Shown here in pieces: positions 1 through 8,104 of a stretch of DNA of 64,000 bases (positions are counted from its first letter, which is position 1; every line of letters begins with the position of its first letter). Below the pieces are notes generated by a model. That model saw nothing but the letters and a program-made list of their open reading frames with translations. It searched no databases and was not told where the DNA came from. The DNA is from Paludibacteraceae bacterium. Lineage in GTDB: Bacteria; Bacteroidota; Bacteroidia; Bacteroidales; Paludibacteraceae. The position numbers and the translations under genes were made by a program. Where the stretch lies: contig JAKSNW010000002.1 in the NCBI GenBank assembly GCA_024405895.1, positions 62,001 through 126,000 on the forward strand, in the 5' to 3' direction.

Positions 1-197
1 AGTTACCAACTGATACACCTGATGGTGTAAACCGTCCGAAGAATTCACGGCGCAGTCTTCCTTCGTCCATAGAGAATCACTCGGGTTTGAGAGAAGGGGA
101 AAGTTATTGGCATACGCAAGAGGAGATTGATTCTATGATGAAAGAGTTTCGAGAAGATCACAAGTGGGCGAAAGAACACTGGGACGAGATCAATTAG
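1..197 (+). CDS. C-terminal end of an unidentified protein (partial)
   Basis: An open frame enters from the left edge (codons start at base 3) and stops at the TAG at 195-197, giving about 64 residues. The visible tail is hydrophilic and charged, rich in Trp, His, Glu and Lys, and ends in W-D-E-I-N. There is no membrane segment and no motif I recognise. The following lipoprotein gene starts 47 bases later with no clear promoter in the gap, so the two may be co-transcribed. The frame has no internal stop, and its codon use is like the neighbours. The start and most of the protein lie outside the window, so no function can be given. Confidence 0.55.
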   Translation, partial: LPTDTPDGVNRPKNSRRSLPSSIENHSGLREGESYWHTQEEIDSMMKEFREDHKWAKEHWDEIN

Positions 198-244
198 AAA
201 ATACACATATTTATATATAATAGACAAAACACTAAACTTACACA

Positions 245-1192
245 ATGAAGAAATCACTTTTTACCGCTTTTGCAATCCTGGCTCTTACCTTGGTTTCATG
301 CAACAGCGGAAACAACAATCCTGAGACTCCAGATCCAGAACGCAAGCATATTGATGCCGGTGTTTCTGAGTTCTCTTGGCATGCCGACGCAAGCCAAAAC
401 GGAACCAACTCGTTCCACCTCACACTCATTGAAGACCTTGTGGACCGAAATGGCTACAGCGTTCACGTAGAGTTCAATGCGGCTACCACAGACCCTACAG
501 GTGAATATGTCATCGGCAACGGAGCCGCAGGCACAATGCTTAAGGGCAGCTACAACGACGAGACACTTTACGGTACTTACATTGTCATACTTGACGGTGG
601 AAGCTATACTGAGACACCTGAAATTCTTGACGGCAGCGATTGCAAGCTCAGTATTGAGCGTATGGGAGAGAACTTTGTCATCACCTTTGTCAACGACAAA
701 TATGAATTCAAAGCTTCATGTGAGGCAAGAGTAACCAACGAAGCATTCCCAAGCGAGCCAATGGAGGCAACCAACTTTGCTGCAAAATTCGGCATGGGTC
801 GTGCTCTCTATTATGGCGACTTCTATGGCCATGGCGTTTCCGACGAATATCTCATCGACTTTGAAGGCGACAACTATGCAAGCATTGACCTCTATGCTCC
901 ACTCAATTCACCAGACAATGCCATCCCTGACGGAACCTATACCATCAGCCCAACCGGCGCTCCTGGCACCATCACACCAGGTTCCTACGAACGTGGCTAT
1001 TTCGACCCTTCATTCATCTATATTGCCATCGGTGGTCAGACTATCAGCACCGTATGGTATATGTACTCCGGCTCATTGACATTTGAAAACGTCGATGGTG
1101 TCTACCATGTTACAGGTAGCGTGATTTCTGCTTGCGGTAGCCAAATCACAATTGACTACAGCGGTCCTATCGATGTGGAATCATATTTGTAA
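245..1192 (+). CDS. Secreted lipoprotein, paralog A of a local family
   Basis: A 315-residue protein with a lipoprotein signal peptide (lipobox L-V-S-C, Cys19), so it is probably anchored in the outer or inner membrane. The mature part has two similar halves. Each has a strand-rich stretch ending in G-x-Y, followed by A/P-G-T and G-S-Y, around residues 80-125 and 205-250. The C-terminus has a conserved S-A-C-G-S-Q motif. It is clearly homologous over its full length to the lipoprotein at 2133-3062 and to the broken copy at 1481-1775. I do not recognise the family. The internal duplication and predicted beta content suggest a surface or periplasmic binding role, but that is inference. Confidence 0.85.
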   Translation: MKKSLFTAFAILALTLVSCNSGNNNPETPDPERKHIDAGVSEFSWHADASQNGTNSFHLTLIEDLVDRNGYSVHVEFNAATTDPTGEYVIGNGAAGTMLKGSYNDETLYGTYIVILDGGSYTETPEILDGSDCKLSIERMGENFVITFVNDKYEFKASCEARVTNEAFPSEPMEATNFAAKFGMGRALYYGDFYGHGVSDEYLIDFEGDNYASIDLYAPLNSPDNAIPDGTYTISPTGAPGTITPGSYERGYFDPSFIYIAIGGQTISTVWYMYSGSLTFENVDGVYHVTGSVISACGSQITIDYSGPIDVESYL

Positions 1193-1238
1193 AATGATAT
1201 TGTAGGCTTTACTGCCGCAATAACAAAATCATACTCTA

Positions 1239-1274
1239 AGCACCCTGCTGCAACGGACGTTGTAGCGGGGTGCT
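1239..1274 (+). terminator. Probable terminator after lipoprotein A
   Basis: Imperfect inverted repeat AGCACCCTGCTGCAAC / GTTGTAGCGGGGTGCT around a 4-base loop, 46 bases after the stop codon. The T-tract behind it is weak (mixed T and C), so termination may be inefficient. Confidence 0.6.
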
Positions 1275-1381
1275 GTGCTTATTTCCGTCTTATTTAATAT
1301 AGTATATCAAAATATGGACCGCACAGAACAATTTTTTTGAAAATTATCATGATAAAATTTTACGAATAACGATAATTTGTA

Positions 1382-1389
1382 TATTTTTG
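1382..1389 (+). promoter_or_regulatory. Candidate -7 promoter box (TATTTTTG)
   Basis: Matches the Bacteroidota -7 consensus TAnnTTTG and is followed by GCACC, as at several promoters in this window. It lies about 90 bases before the broken lipoprotein copy. No good TTTG -33 element is seen. It may be a relic promoter still producing a transcript. Confidence 0.4.
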
Positions 1390-1480
1390 CACCGTGATTT
1401 TCGTTGGCCCGGTCGGACACATTCCATCCGCAACGCCACATATTCATTTAGGACAACAAAAACAAAAAATAACTGATACC

Positions 1481-1775
1481 ATGAAAAACATTTTTTCTGT
1501 GTATTTGCCTTTTTGATATTGATGTTTTTACAGTATGTGGCACTTCCAATGCACCAGTTTCAGAGGAATCTGACATCCCAGGCAGTAGCGATGAGTTGAG
1601 GACACCAGTTCTTGAGAGCGTCGTTGAACTGCAAATCCATCAAGTTGCCTAATTAGGCAACATGTATCAAGACAACAATACCAACTTCTGTATCCAGATG
1701 TTGGAAGTTGCAGATTTCGGCAACGGAGTTTACGTAGACTCGTCAGTCCGTAGTTGCTGCAACAAGAAAAGCTAA
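1481..1775 (+). pseudogene. Decayed third copy of the local lipoprotein family
   Basis: An ATG at 1481 begins a lipoprotein-like signal peptide (M-K-N-I-F), but the frame breaks at a run of six T. Reading on in the next frame gives a hydrophobic stretch, a lipobox-like V-C-G-T-S-N-A-P (compare S-C-G-E-Q-N-T-P in paralog B), then an in-frame TAA at 1650-1652. Beyond the stop the same frame reads G-N-M-Y-Q-D-N-N-T-N-F, matching G-D-Y-Y-Q-N-G-T-T-N-F of paralog B, and ends at TAA 1773-1775. The rest of the gene is deleted. So this is a paralog with one frameshift, one nonsense codon and a large 3' deletion. Confidence 0.8.
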
Positions 1776-1820
1776 GACAAAGTAGTAGTTTTTTTAACAT
1801 ATAGTGATTAGTTATCAGTA

Positions 1821-1861
1821 GACTCGGTCAGGCTGGGGAGTCAGGCCGGGTCGTTTTTTTT
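1821..1861 (+). terminator. Terminator behind the lipoprotein pseudogene
   Basis: GACTCGG pairs with CCGGGTC (one G-U pair) and is followed by GTTTTTTTT. It is the surviving terminator of the degraded third copy. Confidence 0.65.
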
Positions 1862-2064
1862 CTGACAATGTAATCTTGTAGCCGTTGAGAATTATACTAT
1901 CGGCCAATAATTGTGCTTGCTGCCAGATAAATGGAGATATTCTTCCCACGGAAATAGTTGCTGTTGTTCCAAAACAACGATTTCTGCAATAAAAACCTCA
2001 GACCTCATGATGCATGAACAAGTTTTTTTGTCGCAAATGCTGATGTTATTTGCTCATCACACGG

Positions 2065-2095
2065 TTTGTTATTAAGAAATAAATGATTAACTTTG
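2065..2095 (+). promoter_or_regulatory. Promoter of the lipoprotein B-ribD-cls unit
   Basis: TTTG at 2065-2068, a 19-base spacer, then TAACTTTG at 2088-2095: an exact match to the Bacteroidota TTTG-N19-TAnnTTTG consensus, about 37 bases before the ATG at 2133. Confidence 0.8.
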
Positions 2096-2132
2096 CAGCA
2101 GAAATCCAACAGTAAAAACAACCTCATATAAA

Positions 2133-3062
2133 ATGAAAAAACTCTTTTCCATAATCTTTGTGTCTCTTGCTTTCTTGCTTGTGTCATGCGGAGAGCAAAA
2201 TACACCATCAACTCCAGCAAAAGAAACGCTTGAAATGGATGTTTATTTCCTGGAATGGTATGGTGATTACTATCAGAACGGTACAACCAACTTTGTGCTC
2301 CAACTGATGGAAGATATCAATACCTATAGCGGTACGTTCATTGCCATCGATTTTTGCGCTGAAGCAGGAACCATCTCACCAGTTGGCACTTATACTGCAT
2401 CAAACACCCACGAGGCAGGTCACTTCTTCATCGGCGACGGCAACAAGGGCTCAAACATCGGCTCAATGAAAGATAGCTGGCTGGAGGACGACATGGAGCC
2501 TATTGAAGAGGGTGTGCTTACGATTACACAACAAAGCGTAGGCGTATATAAATGTGTGTTTACTTATAAGAACAAAGAATATGTAGCCATTGCCCAAGGC
2601 ATGGCAAACGGTGCTTATCCTTCCGAGCCAATCGACCCTGTTACCGTAAACTTCAGCGGAACCCGGGCTTACGGCACCTACTACGGGTCAACCAGTGTAG
2701 GTACCAAGGAGTATATGGTATCTCTCGGATTGACCAACAGTTTCGTGGCTATGATTGATTTCTTTGCCGATGACAACAGCACCCCTGAACTTTTGCCAGA
2801 GGGCAATTATACCTTCGCTTCCAACGGCTCTGCCGGAACAATGATGCAAGGCTCATTCAAATCGGGCAACCTCTATCCTTCCATCATCTATCACGTAACA
2901 AGCACCCAAGCCGTAGACCAAGGTTTCTATCTGAAAGATGGTAGCTTGAACGTAGTCTATAGCGATGATGTCTATACGATTACAGGCACTGTGGTTTCTG
3001 CCTGCGGCAGCCAACTGAACATTAACTTTACCGGAGCCATTCCTTTCTCTCCTGCTCAGTAA
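2133..3062 (+). CDS. Secreted lipoprotein, paralog B of a local family
   Basis: A 309-residue lipoprotein with signal peptide and lipobox L-V-S-C (Cys19). It shares the whole architecture of the protein at 245-1192. The mature N-terminus reads W-Y-G-D-Y-Y-Q-N-G-T-T-N-F. Two related halves each carry a G-x-Y ... A-G-x(3-4)-G motif, and the conserved S-A-C-G-S-Q signature sits 15 residues from the end. It has its own strong promoter and lies only 14 bases before ribD, so it is probably the first gene of a lipoprotein-ribD-cls transcript. No known function is recognised. Tandem paralogs with one decayed copy suggest recent local duplication. Confidence 0.85.
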   Translation: MKKLFSIIFVSLAFLLVSCGEQNTPSTPAKETLEMDVYFLEWYGDYYQNGTTNFVLQLMEDINTYSGTFIAIDFCAEAGTISPVGTYTASNTHEAGHFFIGDGNKGSNIGSMKDSWLEDDMEPIEEGVLTITQQSVGVYKCVFTYKNKEYVAIAQGMANGAYPSEPIDPVTVNFSGTRAYGTYYGSTSVGTKEYMVSLGLTNSFVAMIDFFADDNSTPELLPEGNYTFASNGSAGTMMQGSFKSGNLYPSIIYHVTSTQAVDQGFYLKDGSLNVVYSDDVYTITGTVVSACGSQLNINFTGAIPFSPAQ

Positions 3063-3076
3063 TCAAGATATTTGAT

Positions 3077-4117
3077 ATGACTCAGGACGAATTATATATG
3101 CACCGTTGCCTTCAATTGGCAGTACAGGCAGCTGGACACACGGCTCCAAATCCTATGGTAGGTGCCGTCATCGTGGCAAACGGACAGATTATCGGTGAAG
3201 GCTATCATCATCGCTGCGGAGAACCGCATGCTGAGGTGAATGCCATCAATTCTGTCAAGGACACCGCCTTGCTGAAGGATTCCACCATCTATGTCAACCT
3301 TGAACCTTGTGCACATTTCGGCAAGACACCACCATGCTGCGACCTTATCATCTCAAAGGGTATTCCACGTGTCGTAGTGGGCAGTGTCGATCCTCACGAC
3401 AAAGTGGCAGGTAAGGGCATCGAGCGCATGAGAGCACATGGCATCGATGTGACTGTTGGCGTTTGCGAGGAGGAGTGTCTGAAACTGAACCGTCGTTTCT
3501 TCACTTTCCACACCAAGAACCGCCCGTTCATCATGCTCAAGTGGGCTCAAAGCGAAGATGGATTTATTGATTTCGTCCGCTCCAACGGCGACAATCCTCC
3601 TGTAAAGATATCTACACCGATTACCAAGGCACTCAATCATCAGATTCGCACGCAGGAGTCGGCAATTCTTGTAGGCACTAATACTGCAGTGCTTGACAAC
3701 CCTCATCTTACCGTAACCAAATGGCACGGCAACAACCCGATTCGTCTGGTAGTTGACCGTCAACTTCGTGTTCCTCAGAACAGCCGTATCTTCGACAACG
3801 CCGCCCCTACCGTGGTGTTCACAGAGCAGGAAGTGGAGGACTACGCCAATATCTCATTCGAACATATAAACTTCAAGAAGAATATCGTACCGCAGATTCT
3901 CAATTACCTCTATCAGCATAATGTACTCTCACTGATAGTTGAGGGAGGCAGCCAACTGTTGCAGGCATTTATCGACGGCGGTTATTGGGACGAATGTCAC
4001 ATAGAAACAGCCCCTTGTAAATTGGGCAATGGTGTGCCAGCACCACGTTTCCTCTGTCAGCCTACACGAGCCGAGAGTTTCGGTCCGAACACTATGTTCT
4101 ACTATTTCAACAAGTAG
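3077..4117 (+). CDS. ribD: Bifunctional riboflavin biosynthesis deaminase/reductase RibD
   Basis: RibD carries out two steps of riboflavin synthesis: deamination of the diaminohydroxypyrimidine phosphoribosylamine and NADPH reduction of its ribosyl chain. The N-terminal cytidine-deaminase-like domain (about 1-145) has the zinc signature H-A-E (51-53) and P-C-A-H-F-G-K-T-P-P-C-C (77-88). The C-terminal reductase domain (about 150-346) has the R-P-F-I-M-L-K start and a V-E-G-G-S motif near 300. The length of 346 is normal for the bifunctional enzyme. It lies 14 bases after a lipoprotein gene and 15 before cls; no other rib genes are present in the window. Confidence 0.96.
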   Translation: MTQDELYMHRCLQLAVQAAGHTAPNPMVGAVIVANGQIIGEGYHHRCGEPHAEVNAINSVKDTALLKDSTIYVNLEPCAHFGKTPPCCDLIISKGIPRVVVGSVDPHDKVAGKGIERMRAHGIDVTVGVCEEECLKLNRRFFTFHTKNRPFIMLKWAQSEDGFIDFVRSNGDNPPVKISTPITKALNHQIRTQESAILVGTNTAVLDNPHLTVTKWHGNNPIRLVVDRQLRVPQNSRIFDNAAPTVVFTEQEVEDYANISFEHINFKKNIVPQILNYLYQHNVLSLIVEGGSQLLQAFIDGGYWDECHIETAPCKLGNGVPAPRFLCQPTRAESFGPNTMFYYFNK

Positions 4118-4132
4118 AACACACTTTGCACC

Positions 4133-5572
4133 ATGGACCTTGTCTGGGATATCATCTCCAAGATCCTCACACCATTTTATATTTATGTGGTGGTGATGGT
4201 CATCGTGGGTATCTTGTCGGAAAACCGCAATCCCGTCAAGACACTCGCATGGATATGTGTGCTTACCCTCTTGCCTCTCCTTGGCCTGGTGCTGTATTAT
4301 TTCTTTGGTCGAGATTTGCGAGGCAATAAGATATTCTCCCGACAAGCCAGTGCCGTCGGACTGTACCACACACCTGCCAATGCCATCAGCACCAAGGAAA
4401 TCACGCATGCAGTCATTCCGTCGAGTGTGCGCAAAAGCATGTTACTGTTGAAGAGTAACAGTCAGGCTGTGGTATATGAAAATAGCCGCATAGAACCGCT
4501 GGTGGAGAGTTCCGAAACATTCCGACAGATATTCAAGGACATCAGTGCAGCCCGCGATCATATTCATATCGAATTCTATATCCTTGCCGACGATGAAGTA
4601 GGCAACCGTTTGCGCCGCTTGCTCATTCACAAAGCCCGCCAGAAAGTGCGTGTGCGTGTCATTTACGATTATGTGGGAAGCTACAATCTCTCCGAAGCAT
4701 TCGTTGAGTCTATGCGTAATGCTGGCATTTATGTGCAGCCGTTCCTTCCTGTTGGACTGAAGTTCGGATTCGGTAAACTAAACTACCGTAACCACCGTAA
4801 AATCATCGTTGTAGACGGTAAGGTAGGCTATACCGGTGGCGTGAATATTGCCGATCGCTATGTCGTTGGCAACCGCCTCGGTAATTGGCGTGACACAATG
4901 GTGCGTATCGAAGGTGCTGCCGTTCAAGGCATCCAGAAGGTTTTCCTGACCGACTGGTATCTTGTGGAAGGTAAGCAGATAAATGCGGAGAAATACTACC
5001 CGAAACCAGAGAACTACGGCAATACCAATGCTGTTCAGGTGGTAGTATCCGGTCCTGATACCGAATGGCCGAACATACTACATGGTATTGTCTCCGCCAT
5101 TACCAATGCCACGAAGTACGTGTACATCCAATCACCTTATTTCGTGCCGCCGGAGAGCATACTTACTGCATTGGAAACAACAGCACTCAGTGGAGTAGAC
5201 GTGCGACTTATGTTACCACGTAAAAGTGATACGCCTGTGGTGGCGGCAGCTACACGCAGTTATTTCTTGCGCCTGATGCAAAGTGGCGTCCATGTGCTTT
5301 TTTATAACAATGATTTCCTTCACAGCAAGACCATCGTCGTTGACGACTCGCTCGCTATCATCGGTTCTGCGAATATGGATATGAGAAGCTACGAACAGAA
5401 TTTCGAAGTGGCTTCGTTTATCTATGATGTCGATACCGCGACGTCTCTGAAGGAAGCCTTCCGTCGCGATATGCAGAAATGTGAGCCACTCATCTTATCG
5501 CATTGGCAAAACCGTTCCTTTTGGAATCGTATGTGCGAGTCGGCAGCGCGTCTGTTCTCGCCGCTGATTTAA
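4133..5572 (+). CDS. cls: Cardiolipin synthase (phospholipase D family)
   Basis: A 479-residue membrane enzyme that joins two phosphatidylglycerols (or PG and a partner lipid) into cardiolipin. Two N-terminal hydrophobic segments (about 10-30 and 38-58) are followed by two PLD catalytic motifs, H-R-K-I-I-V-V-D near residue 221 and H-S-K-T-I-V-V-D-D near 397, the HxKxxxxD pair expected of the family. The length is typical of bacterial ClsA-type enzymes. It follows ribD by 15 bases and is probably co-transcribed. It converges with the outer-membrane protein gene at 5666-6307, and no obvious terminator hairpin separates them. Confidence 0.94.
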   Translation: MDLVWDIISKILTPFYIYVVVMVIVGILSENRNPVKTLAWICVLTLLPLLGLVLYYFFGRDLRGNKIFSRQASAVGLYHTPANAISTKEITHAVIPSSVRKSMLLLKSNSQAVVYENSRIEPLVESSETFRQIFKDISAARDHIHIEFYILADDEVGNRLRRLLIHKARQKVRVRVIYDYVGSYNLSEAFVESMRNAGIYVQPFLPVGLKFGFGKLNYRNHRKIIVVDGKVGYTGGVNIADRYVVGNRLGNWRDTMVRIEGAAVQGIQKVFLTDWYLVEGKQINAEKYYPKPENYGNTNAVQVVVSGPDTEWPNILHGIVSAITNATKYVYIQSPYFVPPESILTALETTALSGVDVRLMLPRKSDTPVVAAATRSYFLRLMQSGVHVLFYNNDFLHSKTIVVDDSLAIIGSANMDMRSYEQNFEVASFIYDVDTATSLKEAFRRDMQKCEPLILSHWQNRSFWNRMCESAARLFSPLI

Positions 5573-5665
5573 TGAAGGGATACGAAATAGCCATTCCCGT
5601 TCCTCCAACGGAAATCTTCCATGGAGAAACAGTCTCGCTTGCGGAAATAATCTTGGATAAAGATT

Positions 5666-6307
5666 CTAAAAACAGAATGAGGCGCCCAGTTTGAGGGTTG
5701 CGGCATTAAGGATGAGTTTGTGGCAGACGGAGCCTTGCAGTTCGAGATAAATGCGCCAGGAAGGTTTCAGTTGATACTCGAAACCAGTGCCAAGGTTGAT
5801 GCCTATGGTATGGGCGTATTTTAGTGTCTGAAGGTCGATGCCAGAACCAAGCGTATCGCCTGTTACCTCGGCTATGTGCTGATGAGACAATGCTGTTGTA
5901 TGTTGAATGCCGTAGACGTAACCCAGACCGCCGATAAGATAGAAATGAAAATTCCTTTTGCCAAACAGTATATTTACATTTGTATTTACGTCAATATAAC
6001 GTCCAGAATAAATAGTAGAGTAGGGTGTTGAGGCTGGAATTGTGTGTGTGCCAATGATACTGTGCGACTCTTCGCCAAGATCGAACACCTTTGTGCTGTT
6101 AGGTCCCCATGGATAATAGTTAATATCACCTACGAGGCGTACCATTGGAGTGAAATTATAGGAGAAACGTGTTCCGGCACCGAATTTGTTGAGCGTGGTG
6201 TTTAATGACAATCCCACAGCGAACGGATTCTCTGGTGCACGGCTTTGAGCCAAGGCAGCAGTAACGATGGTAACTATAAGTACGAGAGTAAGTGCAACTC
6301 TTTTCAT
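5666..6307 (-). CDS. Small outer-membrane beta-barrel protein
   Basis: A 213-residue protein with a cleavable signal peptide (M-K-R-V-A-L-T-L to A-L-A|Q). The body has alternating hydrophobic strands, rich in Gly, Tyr and Asn, and it ends in Phe (A-S-F-C-F), the usual final residue of a barrel. This fits a small OmpA/opacity-like eight-stranded barrel of the sort common in Bacteroidota; no ligand can be proposed. I chose the ATG at 6307 because it starts the signal peptide and lies about 30 bases from a promoter box. The longer frame upstream would run through the promoter. Confidence 0.8.
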   Translation of the reverse strand: MKRVALTLVLIVTIVTAALAQSRAPENPFAVGLSLNTTLNKFGAGTRFSYNFTPMVRLVGDINYYPWGPNSTKVFDLGEESHSIIGTHTIPASTPYSTIYSGRYIDVNTNVNILFGKRNFHFYLIGGLGYVYGIQHTTALSHQHIAEVTGDTLGSGIDLQTLKYAHTIGINLGTGFEYQLKPSWRIYLELQGSVCHKLILNAATLKLGASFCF

Positions 6308-6337
6308 CGGCTTGTTGATAATGTTTCTGTTTTGCTG

Positions 6338-6345
6338 CAAAGATA
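6338..6345 (-). promoter_or_regulatory. Promoter -7 box (TATCTTTG) for the barrel protein
   Basis: Reads TATCTTTGCAGC on the minus strand, matching TAnnTTTG, about 30 bases upstream of the ATG at 6307. It is divergent from the queC promoter. Confidence 0.65.
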
Positions 6346-6407
6346 CAACAATTTCATAACATTGATACCCTCTGCAAATCATTGGCTATGGATAAGGGAA
6401 AAAATCG

Positions 6408-6415
6408 TAACTTTG
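6408..6415 (+). promoter_or_regulatory. Promoter -7 box (TAACTTTG) for queC-queF
   Basis: TAACTTTGCACC lies 30 bases before the queC ATG at 6446. The leader is too short to hold a preQ1 riboswitch. Confidence 0.7.
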
Positions 6416-6445
6416 CACCCTGATTATTCACACACAGACCAATCT

Positions 6446-7111
6446 ATGACTAAACATAATGATGCCGCTCTGGTGGTGCTGAGCGGCGGACAAGACTCCA
6501 CCACCTGCCTCTTTTGGGCAAAGGAGCGTTATAAGAAACTTTATGCCGTGTCGTTCGACTATGGCCAGCGCCACAACAATGAAGTGGAGATTGCACGCGA
6601 AATGGCTCGTCGTGCCGGTGCAGAGTTCCGACTCATTAAAAGCGATATTATAGGCTCATTGGGTCATAATGCATTGGTAGACACTGCTGAGAACGTTGAC
6701 ACTGAACGCCACGAGAACGCACTTCCTAATACATTCGTTCCAGGTCGAAACCTCTTCTTCTTAAGTATGGCTGCCGTATGGGCACGAGAATTGGGTGTTA
6801 AGACTATCATTACTGGCGTATCACAAACCGACTTCAGTGGCTATCCGGATTGCCGCGATACCTTTATCAAATCGCTAAATGCCACCCTCAATCTCGCCAT
6901 GGACGAACAGTTCGAAATCGTAACCCCTCTGATGTGGCTTGACAAAGCCGATACCTGGGAAATGGCAGACCAGTTGGGCGTTTTTGACCTCATCCGTAAC
7001 GAAACCCTCACTTGTTATAATGGTGTGAAAGGTGACGGTTGCGGCGAATGCTTGTCATGTCAGTTGCGCCGTAAAGGATTGGAAGAATATCTTCAGCGTC
7101 GTGGCAAGTAA
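6446..7111 (+). CDS. queC: 7-cyano-7-deazaguanine (preQ0) synthase QueC
   Basis: QueC converts 7-carboxy-7-deazaguanine to preQ0 using ATP and ammonia, on the way to queuosine in tRNA. The 221-residue protein has the PP-loop ATPase motif S-G-G-Q-D-S (13-18), D-Y-G-Q-R-H, the P-N-T-F-V-P-G-R-N segment, and the C-terminal zinc cysteines (C-Y-N-G then C-G-E-C-L-S-C, about 190-205). The ATG at 6446 was chosen because the family begins just before the PP-loop and a promoter box lies directly upstream; a longer frame from 6245 would overlap the divergent gene. queF follows 39 bases later, while queD and queE are at 50 kb. Confidence 0.96.
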   Translation: MTKHNDAALVVLSGGQDSTTCLFWAKERYKKLYAVSFDYGQRHNNEVEIAREMARRAGAEFRLIKSDIIGSLGHNALVDTAENVDTERHENALPNTFVPGRNLFFLSMAAVWARELGVKTIITGVSQTDFSGYPDCRDTFIKSLNATLNLAMDEQFEIVTPLMWLDKADTWEMADQLGVFDLIRNETLTCYNGVKGDGCGECLSCQLRRKGLEEYLQRRGK

Positions 7112-7150
7112 AAACAGAAAATAATACATATAAATAAATATATAATTCCA

Positions 7151-7639
7151 ATGAGAGACGATGCAATGAAAGACCTCACGTTGCTTGGTGCGAAGACGGA
7201 GTACCGCCAGACCTATGCCCCTGAGGTGCTCGAAACTTTCGACAACAAACATCCTGGCCGTGATTATTGGGTGCAGTTCAATTGCCCTGAATTCACCAGT
7301 CTCTGTCCGATTACCGGTCAGCCAGACTTTGCCGAGATACGCATCTGTTACATTCCCGACGTGAAGATGGTTGAAAGCAAAAGCTTGAAACTCTATCTTT
7401 TTAGTTTCCGCAACCATGGTGCATTCCACGAAGACTGTGTCAATATCATCCTCAATGACCTCGTGAAACTCATGGAGCCTAACTACATAGAGGTGACTGG
7501 CATCTTCACTCCACGTGGTGGTATATCCATCTATCCGTATGCAAATTACGGAAAAATGGGTACAAAATATGCCGAAATGGCGGCTCAAAGAATGGCAAAT
7601 TATGTGCCTTTAGAGCCAAAACATGGCCGTAACGGTTAA
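7151..7639 (+). CDS. queF: NADPH-dependent preQ0 reductase QueF (short type)
   Basis: QueF reduces the nitrile of preQ0 to the aminomethyl group of preQ1, the last free-base step before insertion into tRNA. At 162 residues it is the short, unimodular type. The nucleophilic Cys52 lies in [13 protein letters not shown], with the conserved Asp59. The E-S-K-S-L-K-L-Y motif near residue 78 binds substrate and NADPH. A second Met (residue 6) could also be the start. It is in an operon with queC. A QueF protein points to tRNA queuosine rather than to a DNA deazaguanine pathway. Confidence 0.95.
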   Translation: MRDDAMKDLTLLGAKTEYRQTYAPEVLETFDNKHPGRDYWVQFNCPEFTSLCPITGQPDFAEIRICYIPDVKMVESKSLKLYLFSFRNHGAFHEDCVNIILNDLVKLMEPNYIEVTGIFTPRGGISIYPYANYGKMGTKYAEMAAQRMANYVPLEPKHGRNG

Positions 7640-7741
7640 AAAACATGCAAAAAGCGCAAAAAATAAATGGCTGAAAATCCGCAATTTAAGTGGGCCAAAA
7701 AATTTTTTTGTATCCAAAAGTAATTTTTTACCCCCTAAGTG

Positions 7742-7773
7742 TTGGTCAGTTAGAAAAATAGGTGGTATTTTTG
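7742..7773 (+). promoter_or_regulatory. Promoter of the small Glu-rich lipoprotein
   Basis: TTGG at 7742-7745, about 20 bases, then TATTTTTG at 7766-7773, close to the TTTG-N19-TAnnTTTG consensus. The ATG follows 48 bases later. Confidence 0.6.
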
Positions 7774-7820
7774 CAGTCGAATTTTGGTTAATATTTATCG
7801 TTTTTAAAAACATTACAAAC

Positions 7821-8012
7821 ATGAAAAAGATTGCTCTTTTCTTTGCTGCTGCCGCTATGACAGTTGCATTCGCCGCTTGCGGTAACAAAGCTGAAACAAC
7901 TGAAGAAGCTACAGAAGAAGTAGTAGAAGAAGTTGTTGAGGAACCAGTTGTAGAAGAAGTTGCTGAAGTTGCTGAAGAAGCTGCTGAAGTAGCTGAAGAG
8001 GTTGCTGAATAA
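7821..8012 (+). CDS. Tiny Glu/Val/Ala-rich lipoprotein
   Basis: A 63-residue protein with a lipoprotein signal peptide (lipobox A-A-C, Cys20). Its mature part of about 44 residues is almost only Glu, Val, Ala and Thr, in repeats such as V-E-E-V-A-E-V-A, giving a strongly acidic low-complexity helix. It has its own promoter and a strong terminator, so it is a single-gene unit and probably well expressed. The ATG at 7821 starts the signal peptide; the longer upstream frame has no such sense. Small acidic lipoproteins of this sort are seen in Bacteroidota, but I know no function. The run V-V-E-E-V-A-E-V-A recurs in the RnfG tail. Confidence 0.75.
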   Translation: MKKIALFFAAAAMTVAFAACGNKAETTEEATEEVVEEVVEEPVVEEVAEVAEEAAEVAEEVAE

Positions 8013-8032
8013 TTTTTCAGTCATACACTAAT

Positions 8033-8069
8033 AGACCCTTATGATGCTTGCATCGTAAGGGTCTTTTTT
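8033..8069 (+). terminator. Strong terminator
   Basis: AGACCCTTATGATG / CATCGTAAGGGTCT with loop CTTG, followed by TTTTTT. The hisG promoter box begins directly behind it. Confidence 0.9.
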
Positions 8070-8070
8070 G

Positions 8071-8078
8071 TATCTTTG
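8071..8078 (+). promoter_or_regulatory. Promoter -7 box (TATCTTTG) for hisG
   Basis: TATCTTTGCATCC, 27 bases before the hisG ATG. It abuts the upstream terminator's T-run. Confidence 0.7.
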
Positions 8079-8104
8079 CATCCTCAAATTAAATAATCAA
8101 GCCT

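Noticed and set aside
1481..1550. Phase-variable switch at the T-run of the lipoprotein pseudogene
   Set aside because: A second in-frame stop at 1650-1652 and the loss of most of the gene mean that restoring the frame would not give a working protein.
2096..2132. FMN riboswitch controlling ribD
   Set aside because: The leader is 37 bases long and ribD is not the first gene of the unit.
5572..5694. 40-codon frame starting on the cls stop codon
   Set aside because: It runs into the convergent barrel gene, has no signal or family feature and is likely chance.
6416..6445. preQ1 riboswitch before queC
   Set aside because: Only about 30 bases lie between the promoter box and the ATG and no pseudoknot-like pairing is seen.
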